Positions 1 through 5,048 of a stretch of 5,109 nucleotides of DNA are shown one piece after another (the first letter of the stretch is position 1; each line of letters begins with the position of its first letter). The stretch is taken from assembly GCA_046538075.1 (NCBI GenBank), contig JBKHJN010000080.1, forward strand, positions 1-5,109, given 5' to 3'. The notes under the pieces are model-generated. The model was not told where the DNA came from. It saw only the letters and a program-made list of their open reading frames with translations, and made no database searches. This stretch comes from Desulfobacca_B sp046538075 (GTDB lineage: Bacteria; Desulfobacterota; Desulfobaccia; Desulfobaccales; Desulfobaccaceae). The translations under genes and the position numbers were made by a program.

Positions 1-530
1 CCATCGCCGATGATCGGCACGATCCGATGGGTCTTGATCTGGCGGACGAACAGATTGATCGACTGATCCTCAGGGCCATAGATTATCGAGGGCCGGATAA
101 TGGTATAGGTCAGGCCCGAACCCTGGACATATTCATCGGCCTGGTAGTTGGTGGTATGATAGCGGTCGGCCGGACCCGGGCGGGCCCCCAGGGCGCTCAT
201 GTGCAGATAGCGCTGCACCCCGGCGGCCTTAGCGGCCTCCACCACATGCTGGGTGGCTTCATGGTGCAGCAGCTCAAAAGTCACCCCCCGGCCGGGAAAT
301 TCCCGGATTATCCCGACCAGATGGATGACCGCATCACAGTCTTTGACCGCCGCGGGCAAGGTGTTGGGATGGGTGACATCGCCCGGCGCAACTTCCACCT
401 GGTTGACGGCTTTTAATTTTTTCTCCGAACCGGGGCGCAGCAGACAGCGAACCCGGTGCCCCCGGGCCAGCAATTCGGCGACCACCTGATTGCCGACAAA
501 TCCGCTGCTGCCGGTGACTAAAACCAACAT
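1..530 (-). CDS. NDUFA9-like atypical SDR, NAD(P)-binding (3' end missing)
   Basis: This is the N-terminal 176 codons of an extended/atypical short-chain dehydrogenase; the reading frame is open to the left edge, so the C-terminus lies outside the window. The start is the ATG at 528-530, preceded by a strong GGGGAGG at 536-542 with a 5-base spacer. The protein opens with a beta strand and the glycine motif TGSSGFVG (residues 6-13) for dinucleotide binding. It continues with GDVT around 50-53, VIHLVGIIRE at 68-77, HMSALGA at 110-116, and IIRPSIIYGP near 155-165. These segments are typical of the complex I NDUFA9-like family of SDRs, which are about 300 residues long and often of unknown reaction. 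The Ser-Tyr-Lys site reads Ser112, Tyr124 and Asn128, so the usual lysine is absent. The gene begins 19 bases after acpS and is probably co-transcribed with it. Family assignment is firm; substrate and function are unknown. Confidence 0.88.
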   Translation of the reverse strand, partial: MLVLVTGSSGFVGNQVVAELLARGHRVRCLLRPGSEKKLKAVNQVEVAPGDVTHPNTLPAAVKDCDAVIHLVGIIREFPGRGVTFELLHHEATQHVVEAAKAAGVQRYLHMSALGARPGPADRYHTTNYQADEYVQGSGLTYTIIRPSIIYGPEDQSINLFVRQIKTHRIVPIIGD

Positions 531-549
531 AGCAACCTCCCCTCAGGTG

Positions 550-930
550 TCAGGTCTCCAGCACTACCACCGCCACCCCGTAGTCGCCCTCGTCGGTCAG
601 AGTGACCAGCATCCCCTGGATGCCGGCCTGCTGGCAGAGTTCTGCGGCCCGGCCGCTGACCCGCAGGTCTGGACGGCCAGAAGTGGCCGGCACCACCTCC
701 ACCTCCCGCCAGCGGATGCCATTCTGACGCAGGCCCACCCCCAGGGCTTTGGAAAAGGCTTCTTTGGCGGCAAAACGCAGCGCCAGATTGTTTTCCGATT
801 TGGCTCGAGCCCGGCAGTAAGCGATTTCTTGGGGAGTAAAGACCCGATTCAGGAAGCGGTCCCCGAACCGGGCCACAGTCGCCGCCAGACGCGGGACGTT
901 GACCAGATCAACCCCGATACCGTAGATCAT
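550..930 (-). CDS. acpS: Holo-[acyl-carrier-protein] synthase AcpS
   Basis: A 126-residue protein of normal AcpS length (group I phosphopantetheinyl transferase). The family transfers 4'-phosphopantetheine from coenzyme A to the serine of apo-ACP in the cytoplasm, activating it for fatty-acid synthesis. The start MIYGIGVDLV is the classic AcpS N-terminus, with Asp8 as a Mg2+/CoA ligand. The second signature FAAKEAFSKALG spans 53-64 and includes Glu57 and Lys61. The C-terminal segment VTLTDEGDYGVAVV (109-122) has Thr-Asp where many homologues have Ser-His. No good Shine-Dalgarno precedes the ATG at 928-930; the 19 bases upstream are AT-rich and follow a palindromic hairpin. It lies 50 bases after lon and 19 bases before the SDR gene, all co-directional, which suggests one operon. 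Identity is very secure. Confidence 0.96.
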   Translation of the reverse strand: MIYGIGVDLVNVPRLAATVARFGDRFLNRVFTPQEIAYCRARAKSENNLALRFAAKEAFSKALGVGLRQNGIRWREVEVVPATSGRPDLRVSGRAAELCQQAGIQGMLVTLTDEGDYGVAVVVLET

Positions 931-949
931 AATCTGTTATCTATATTCT

Positions 950-978
950 GTAGGGGCGCCCCGGCGGCTCGCCCCTAC
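950..978. repeat. 29-base palindromic repeat-like element between lon and acpS
   Basis: Nine-base perfect arms GTAGGGGCG (950-958) and CGCCCCTAC (970-978) flank an 11-base GC-rich loop. The element begins 2 bases after the lon stop codon and ends 19 bases before the acpS start. In the lon-to-acpS transcript it would form a stable hairpin, but no U-run follows, so it is not a typical intrinsic terminator. From general memory, palindromes with GTAGGGGCG-type ends recur as dispersed intergenic repeats in many environmental bacterial genomes. That copy-number claim cannot be tested within this window. It may stabilise the upstream mRNA 3' end or attenuate read-through into acpS. Confidence 0.7.
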
Positions 979-980
979 TA

Positions 981-3371
981 TTACCCCTGTTTCGGGGATT
1001 GATCGCCAAAGGCAATCCCCAATACCTGATCCATGCGCTCCACTAGATGGAACTTAAGATCCTTTCTTACATTTTCAGGGATCTCTTCGAGATCTTTGTC
1101 ATTTCGGGCTGGAAGGATAACCTCCTGGAGGCCGGCGCGATGTGCTGCCAACACCTTGTCTTTGATGCCGCCTACCGGCAGGACGTGGCCCCGCAGAGTA
1201 ATTTCGCCGGTCATGGCCAGGCCCTTTTTTACCGGCCGCTGAGACAACAGGGAAGCCAGGGCAGTAAGCATGGCCACCCCGGCAGAAGGCCCGTCCTTGG
1301 GGATGGCACCGGCCGGGACATGGACATGGATATCGGTTTTATCAAAGAAATCTTCGGCTATGCCCAAATATGGCCCCCGGGCCCGGATGTAGCTCAAAGC
1401 CGCGTCGGCCGATTCTTTCATGACTTCCCCCAGTTGCCCGGTGAGTTTGAGGCGGCTGTTGCCGGGCATGCGCAAGGCCTCGATAAACAGGATTTCGCCG
1501 CCGGTCGGGGTCCAGGCCAGACCGGTAGCCACTCCCGGCTCCGGGTAGTCCAGGGCCGGTTCCCGGTAAAAGCGCAAAGGCCCCAGATAGGCGGGAATCT
1601 CAGCTTCGGTAATCCGCCTCTGGGTGCAGAGGCCCTCGGCGATTTCCCGGGCGACGCCCCGGCAAAGGGCAGCAATCTCCCGCTCCAGGTTTCTCAACCC
1701 GGCCTCCCGGGTATACTCGGAGATCACCCGGCGCATGGCCTCGGGGGCAATCTCCAGTTGCTCGGGTTCCAGGCCGTGGGCGGCCAGCTGCCGGGGCAAG
1801 AGATAATCATAGGCAATCTGGAGTTTTTCCTCTTCGGTATAGCCCGGCAGTTCCAGGACTTCCATGCGGTCCCGTAAGGCCGGGGGGATGGTATCCAGCA
1901 TGTTGGCGGTGGTGAGAAACATCACCTTGGACAGGTCAAAGCCCACTTCCAGATAATGGTCGGAGAAGGAAAAATTCTGCTCCGGGTCCAGGACCTCGAG
2001 CAGCGCCGAGGACGGGTCGCCGCGGAAATCAGCGCCGATTTTGTCGATTTCATCCAGGATAAACACCGGGTTGTTGCTGCCGGCGCGTCGGATGCTCTGG
2101 ATGATGCGCCCTGGCAAGGCCCCCACATAGGTCCGGCGGTGGCCGCGGATCTCGGCTTCATCCCGGACTCCGCCCAGGGACATGCGGACGAAGTTGCGGC
2201 CCAAGGCCCGGGCAATGGATTTGCCCAGCGAGGTCTTGCCGGTGCCGGGCGGTCCCACGAAACAGAGGATCGGCCCTTTCATGTCGGGCTTCAGCTTGCG
2301 CACCGCCAGATATTCCAGGATGCGTTTTTTGACCTTTTCCAGGTTATAGTGATCCTCATCCAAGATGCGGCGGGCCTGCTGCAGATCCAGGTTGTCCTCG
2401 GTGGACACACTCCAGGGCAACTCGATCATCCACTCCAGATAGGTGCGGATGACCTGATGATCGGGGGAGGTCGGCGGGATCCGGCTCAAGCGGTTCAGCT
2501 CGCGCTCGGCTTCCTTGAAGGCTGCTTCCGGAAGCTGGCTGTCTTCCAACCGGGTCCGGAGTTCCTCTATTTCTTGGCCACGTCCGTCGGTCTCCCCCAG
2601 TTCTTTTTGCAAGACCTTGATCTGTTCCCGCAGGTAGTAATCCCGCTGGGCTTTATCCATTTCCCCTTTGACCTGGTTCTGGATTTTTTTGCCCAACTCG
2701 AGGATTTCCATCTCCCGATTAACCAAGGTCAGGACTTTGTGCAGGCGTTGCTTGACGTCGATGGTCTCCAGCAAGTCCTGTTTATCGGTCTTGGCAATGT
2801 TCAAACTGCCGGCGACAACATCGGCCAGCATCCCTGGATCATCAATCTCCCGCACCATGGCACCCAGTTCGGCGGGCAGATAAGGCGACAGCTCCAACAT
2901 GTTCAGAAACAGGCCTTTGAGGTTGGAGACCAAGGCTTCAGCCTCCATGTCAGGCTCGAAATCTTCCGAGATCGGCGTCACCCGGGCCTGTAAATAAGGC
3001 TCCTGGGCTACCATTTCGTCCACCCGGAAGCGATATAGACCCTGGACTAATAGACGCAGCACGTTGTCCTGGGTTTTGCCCATCTTTAAGATCACTGCGG
3101 CAGTGCCGACGTCATACAGATTTTCCGGGGTTTGGGCCCCCAGGGTGGACTGGCGGTTGGCCAGGATGCCGATGATTTTATCTTTTAGTAAGGTTTCATC
3201 CACCAGATGTTGAGCTGCTTCCTCCCACAGGTTTAACGGAACCACCACGCGGGGAAAAAGCACCAACTCGTTCATGGGCAGAATCGGCAGTAAGCGAGAA
3301 TCCCCAGCCTCAGTGGCCTCAGGGGTTTGTGCCAACGCTGACTCTGCTTTTAAGTTTTTCGGTAAGCTCAT
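981..3371 (-). CDS. lon: ATP-dependent Lon protease (LonA type)
   Basis: A complete 796-residue LonA, close to the 784 of E. coli. It is a soluble hexameric AAA+ serine protease that unfolds and degrades damaged and short-lived regulatory proteins. An extra roughly 25-residue N-terminal tail precedes the substrate-binding LAN domain (LLPILPMNELVLFP at 27-40, to about 220), followed by a helical/coiled-coil stretch (about 220-300). The AAA+ module has Walker A GPPGTGKT (373-380), the pore loop TYVGALPG (414-421), Walker B VFILDEID (436-443), sensor-1 Asn490 and a sensor-2 segment REAGLRNLER (555-564). The S16 protease domain has PKDGPSAGVAM with catalytic Ser696 and GGIKDKV with catalytic Lys739, spaced 43 residues apart as in E. 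coli. ATG at 3369-3371 follows GGAAG at about 6-7 bases. It lies 50 bases downstream of hsp20. All catalytic residues are intact, so it should be active. Multiple lon paralogues are common in Deltaproteobacteria, so this may not be the only copy. Confidence 0.98.
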   Translation of the reverse strand: MSLPKNLKAESALAQTPEATEAGDSRLLPILPMNELVLFPRVVVPLNLWEEAAQHLVDETLLKDKIIGILANRQSTLGAQTPENLYDVGTAAVILKMGKTQDNVLRLLVQGLYRFRVDEMVAQEPYLQARVTPISEDFEPDMEAEALVSNLKGLFLNMLELSPYLPAELGAMVREIDDPGMLADVVAGSLNIAKTDKQDLLETIDVKQRLHKVLTLVNREMEILELGKKIQNQVKGEMDKAQRDYYLREQIKVLQKELGETDGRGQEIEELRTRLEDSQLPEAAFKEAERELNRLSRIPPTSPDHQVIRTYLEWMIELPWSVSTEDNLDLQQARRILDEDHYNLEKVKKRILEYLAVRKLKPDMKGPILCFVGPPGTGKTSLGKSIARALGRNFVRMSLGGVRDEAEIRGHRRTYVGALPGRIIQSIRRAGSNNPVFILDEIDKIGADFRGDPSSALLEVLDPEQNFSFSDHYLEVGFDLSKVMFLTTANMLDTIPPALRDRMEVLELPGYTEEEKLQIAYDYLLPRQLAAHGLEPEQLEIAPEAMRRVISEYTREAGLRNLEREIAALCRGVAREIAEGLCTQRRITEAEIPAYLGPLRFYREPALDYPEPGVATGLAWTPTGGEILFIEALRMPGNSRLKLTGQLGEVMKESADAALSYIRARGPYLGIAEDFFDKTDIHVHVPAGAIPKDGPSAGVAMLTALASLLSQRPVKKGLAMTGEITLRGHVLPVGGIKDKVLAAHRAGLQEVILPARNDKDLEEIPENVRKDLKFHLVERMDQVLGIAFGDQSPKQG

Positions 3372-3421
3372 AATATTCTTCCAATTAACTGTAATATTCT
3401 TTTCTTAAGGAAGCTGCTCCG

Positions 3422-3868
3422 TTATTCTTCCTGAACAGCAATGGTCTTCGTCGGTGAAGGGCGGCGAAAGGGCAGACGCACCTCCAGGATGCCGTTGTGG
3501 TATTCGGCCTGAACTTGGGTTTCCTCAATTAATTTCGGAATCTTAAAGGTTCGGTCGAACAGGCCGTAGTCGATTTCCAATTGCAAAAAGCGCTGGATTG
3601 GATCATTAGTAAAAAAACGGCGCCGGCCGGTGATGTTCAACTGCTGCTGGTTCAGGGTGATAGACAATTCTTCTTTAACTACCCCGGCCAGTTCCATGCG
3701 CAATACCATTTCATCCGGCGTTTCGTAAACATCTACCGCCGGTCGGAACCGGGGCAGGGATGAGCCCTGAGAGGGTTTGCCCGGACCGAACAGATTGTCC
3801 ATCATTCGGCGCATCTGCTCTTCCAACTGCTCAAAATCCTTAGCAATACGAATTATAATGGAGCCCAT
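3422..3868 (-). CDS. Small heat-shock protein, Hsp20/alpha-crystallin family
   Basis: A 148-residue cytoplasmic ATP-independent holdase chaperone that binds unfolding proteins and keeps them refoldable. The N-terminal arm (1-42) is helical and hydrophobic, with FEQLEEQMRRMMDNLFG at 12-28. The alpha-crystallin domain spans about 43-134. It contains RPAVDVYETPDEMVLRMELAG, the loop YGLFDRTFKIP (101-111), and the family signature AEYHNGILEVRLP (121-133). The short tail ends in an I-x-V motif (Ile143-Ala-Val145), which in the family docks neighbouring subunits to build oligomers. I chose the ATG at 3866-3868 because a perfect AAGGAG lies 6 bases upstream. A TTG at 3911-3913 would add 15 residues but has no comparable ribosome site. 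The gene is followed after 50 bases by lon, giving a holdase-protease pair that is probably co-transcribed and heat-responsive. Confidence 0.95.
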   Translation of the reverse strand: MGSIIIRIAKDFEQLEEQMRRMMDNLFGPGKPSQGSSLPRFRPAVDVYETPDEMVLRMELAGVVKEELSITLNQQQLNITGRRRFFTNDPIQRFLQLEIDYGLFDRTFKIPKLIEETQVQAEYHNGILEVRLPFRRPSPTKTIAVQEE

Positions 3869-3875
3869 CCGGCTC
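3861..3875 (-). promoter_or_regulatory. Stem-loop enclosing the hsp20 start codon
   Basis: A perfect 5-bp inverted repeat, GAGCC (3861-3865) and GGCTC (3871-3875), has a 5-base loop. In the hsp20 mRNA the loop is GGAUG and contains the AUG, and the stem's upstream arm takes the last G of the AAGGAG ribosome site. Such a weak start-site hairpin is the kind of structure that can melt with temperature. The inverted repeat is seen directly; the regulatory role is inference. Confidence 0.4.
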
Positions 3876-3880
3876 TCCTT
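3875..3880 (-). promoter_or_regulatory. hsp20 Shine-Dalgarno (decides the start)
   Basis: AAGGAG on the minus strand lies 6 bases before the ATG at 3868. It supports this start over the TTG at 3913 in the same frame. Confidence 0.85.
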
Positions 3881-3894
3881 GCAAATTATTTTCC

Positions 3895-3917
3895 CCTTTT
3901 TGGCCCAAACCAAAAGG
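3895..3917 (-). promoter_or_regulatory. Hairpin in the hsp20 5' leader
   Basis: In the minus-strand transcript CCUUUUGG (3917-3910) can pair with CCAAAAAGG (3903-3895), with one bulged A and a 6-base loop. The U-rich arm can instead pair in fourU fashion with the CAAGG of the ribosome site (U-G, U-G, U-A, U-A, G-C). Mutually exclusive pairings of this sort would allow control of translation. The potential is visible in sequence; that it works as a thermometer or switch is not shown. Confidence 0.35.
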
Positions 3918-3919
3918 CA

Positions 3920-3949
3920 TCATGGGAACTTATTTTATGTTAAGGCAAG
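3920..3949 (-). promoter_or_regulatory. Possible heat-shock (sigma32-like) promoter for hsp20-lon
   Basis: CTTGCC (3949-3944) is followed, after 16 bases, by TCCCATGA (3927-3920). Compared with the sigma32 consensus CTTGAAA and CCCCATNT, the upstream box keeps CTTG and the downstream box keeps CCCAT. Transcription would begin near 3914. The element overlaps a sigma70-like candidate. Match quality is moderate and the sigma factor consensus of this organism is unknown. Confidence 0.3.
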
Positions 3950-3965
3950 TTTACCATTTTGTAAA
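3937..3965 (-). promoter_or_regulatory. Possible sigma70-type promoter for hsp20-lon-acpS
   Basis: TTTACA (3965-3960, 5 of 6 to TTGACA) and TAACAT (3942-3937, 4 of 6 to TATAAT) are separated by exactly 17 bases. The predicted start near 3930 gives a leader of roughly 60 bases that would include the 3895-3917 hairpin. A short inverted repeat TTTAC-N6-GTAAA (3950-3965) overlaps the -35 box and part of the spacer and could be an operator. No CIRCE element is visible. Confidence 0.4.
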
Positions 3966-4000
3966 GGGCGGCCCAGAGAAATACCTTGAAATCGGGGTAG

Positions 4001-4861
4001 CTAACCAAGAGAGGACAAGGCCTTGAATACAAAACTGAGCCGGGGCAGACCCAAGGCCTGGGCGATAGGTTGGCACTTGGCCTGCAACAGGAAAAATACC
4101 CGCGGATCATCCAGGTGGGCCATGGTCTCGAAGTGCCCCATACCTTTAGCCAGGATCAGGTCAGTGGTGTCGTAGTGGCGGCGAAATTCGGGGCTGGCGT
4201 CGTCCAGCACCAGCCCCACCATGGGGGCTCCGGTATCTACTACCGGCTCTAGGTCGGGGGCCAGTCCGGAAGCCAGCAGATCTTTGCGGCTCAGATCATT
4301 TTGGATGGGCTCTCCTTTGACCACATAGGTTACCTGCCAGCCCTGTTGTCGGAGCCAGCGCACCAGTGGCAGGTCAAAGAACTGCTCCCCGGCATTGTCG
4401 GCCAGATACAACATTTGTCCACGCCGGGCCAGACGGGCTTGAAACAACTCCAGGTCAGAGTCTAGCAACTGCACCGGGCCTTTCAGTTCTTGCAAGACGT
4501 CGTTGCCGGAACGGAAAAAATCGATGCCATTGCCGATAACCGCCAAAGATAACAGGGAGGCCAGATCATTGCTCCACTGCTTGCCAATTTGGCCCGACAA
4601 CCGCCGCATCACCTCGGTTTCGGAGGACTTTAAATCCGCAAACGGATCGGGATTGCCGGTAAGTTCTTTGATGACCTGATGAAACTGATTGGCAATCAGG
4701 GCTGGTATCGCCCCTGGCAAAAACTGGCGGTCGAGGATCTCCTGGGCCTGGTGCCGGGCCTGAGCCAGCAGCTGGGGGTCAGCAGTGGCAAGTTCTACCG
4801 TCTGCTCGATCAGCCGCTGCAAACAAGGATAGCATTCTGGTTGAACACTCATTTGAGCCAT
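4001..4861 (-). CDS. DUF89 / ARMT1-like metal-dependent phosphatase family protein
   Basis: A complete 286-residue protein of the DUF89 family. Characterised members are metal-dependent phosphatases acting on sugar phosphates and damaged phosphometabolites (damage-control role). Visible motifs are ECYPCLQR (9-16) with a CxxC pair at Cys10/Cys13 typical of the short archaeal/bacterial subgroup, GNGIDF (110-115), LADNAGEQ (153-160), KGEPIQND (182-189), LAKGMGHFE (237-245), and QAKCQPIAQALGLP near the C-terminus (260-273). Asp155, Asn156 and Asp189 are the likely metal ligands by analogy with the family. No signal peptide or membrane segment is seen, so it is cytoplasmic. The ATG at 4859-4861 is preceded by AGGAGG with an 8-base spacer; the next Met, 3 codons later, is too far from that site. 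It lies upstream of hsp20 with a 132-base gap and seems to have its own promoter. The substrate is unknown. Confidence 0.88.
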   Translation of the reverse strand: MAQMSVQPECYPCLQRLIEQTVELATADPQLLAQARHQAQEILDRQFLPGAIPALIANQFHQVIKELTGNPDPFADLKSSETEVMRRLSGQIGKQWSNDLASLLSLAVIGNGIDFFRSGNDVLQELKGPVQLLDSDLELFQARLARRGQMLYLADNAGEQFFDLPLVRWLRQQGWQVTYVVKGEPIQNDLSRKDLLASGLAPDLEPVVDTGAPMVGLVLDDASPEFRRHYDTTDLILAKGMGHFETMAHLDDPRVFFLLQAKCQPIAQALGLPRLSFVFKALSSLG

Positions 4862-4869
4862 GTGACCTA

Positions 4870-4875
4870 CCTCCT
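4870..4875 (-). promoter_or_regulatory. Shine-Dalgarno of the DUF89 gene (decides the start)
   Basis: AGGAGG on the minus strand lies 8 bases before the ATG at 4861 and 17 bases before the in-frame ATG at 4852, so it favours the longer form. Confidence 0.8.
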
Positions 4876-4885
4876 AATCGTCTTC

Positions 4886-4914
4886 ATTATCGCCCTCGGA
4901 ACCCTGGTAGTCAA
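4886..4914 (-). promoter_or_regulatory. Sigma70-type promoter for the DUF89 gene
   Basis: TTGACT (4914-4909, 5 of 6) and GATAAT (4891-4886, 5 of 6) are spaced by 17 bases, the best promoter match in the window. A start near 4879 would give a short leader of about 18 bases that contains the AGGAGG. A weaker alternative further upstream is TTATGA (4997-4992) with AATAAT (4974-4969), also spaced by 17. Confidence 0.55.
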
Positions 4915-5003
4915 GGTTAGGAGCCATTGAAAAGACCTGCCCGGCTTCCTGCCCCGGCACCTGGGTTAATTATTCCCGGCGTTTACAAAGGTCATAACAG
5001 CTC

Positions 5004-5048
5004 TTGGGAGAGGGGGCAGGGGTTGGCAACCCCTGCCCCCTCTCCCAA
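5004..5048. repeat. Perfect 21-bp inverted repeat with 3-base loop
   Basis: The arms 5004-5024 and 5028-5048 are exact reverse complements over 21 bases, separated by GGC. Each arm starts or ends with TTGGGAGAG/CTCTCCCAA and is rich in G on one side and C on the other. No U-run follows on either strand, so an intrinsic terminator is not well supported. The perfect arms and low-complexity purine/pyrimidine bias resemble dispersed palindromic intergenic repeats or a small non-autonomous element. It sits 143 bases upstream of the DUF89 start codon. Confidence 0.8.

Noticed and set aside
931..983. Intrinsic terminator after lon
   Set aside because: The palindrome is stable enough but is followed by AGAATATAG rather than a run of U, so termination is not supported.
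490..1002. 170-codon open frame on the plus strand
   Set aside because: It covers acpS and both of its flanking gaps in the antisense direction and has no protein family features.
1047..1877. 276-codon open frame on the plus strand
   Set aside because: Antisense to the lon AAA+ and protease domains; the composition is that of a mirror frame with no family motifs.
1956..2993. 345-codon open frame on the plus strand
   Set aside because: It is wholly antisense to the intact lon gene, has no ribosome site or recognisable domain, and its open length follows from GC-rich codon use on the opposite strand.
3371..3401. Direct repeat TAATATTCTT at 3371-3380 and 3392-3401 between hsp20 and lon
   Set aside because: Short AT-rich words 21 bases apart in an AT-rich gap are weak evidence, and one copy overlaps the lon start region, so chance is likely.
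3869..3913. Fifteen-residue N-terminal extension of Hsp20 from a TTG
   Set aside because: TTG at 3913 lacks a ribosome site and runs through the structured leader, while the ATG at 3868 has a perfect AAGGAG at 6 bases.
3966..3974. GGGC/GCCC as a terminator stem after the DUF89 gene
   Set aside because: Only one base separates the arms, so the hairpin cannot form, and no U-run follows.
3984..3989. CTTGAA resembling a sigma32 -35 box on the plus strand
   Set aside because: It points rightwards into the 3' end of the DUF89 gene, where no plus-strand gene exists, and no suitable -10 box follows.
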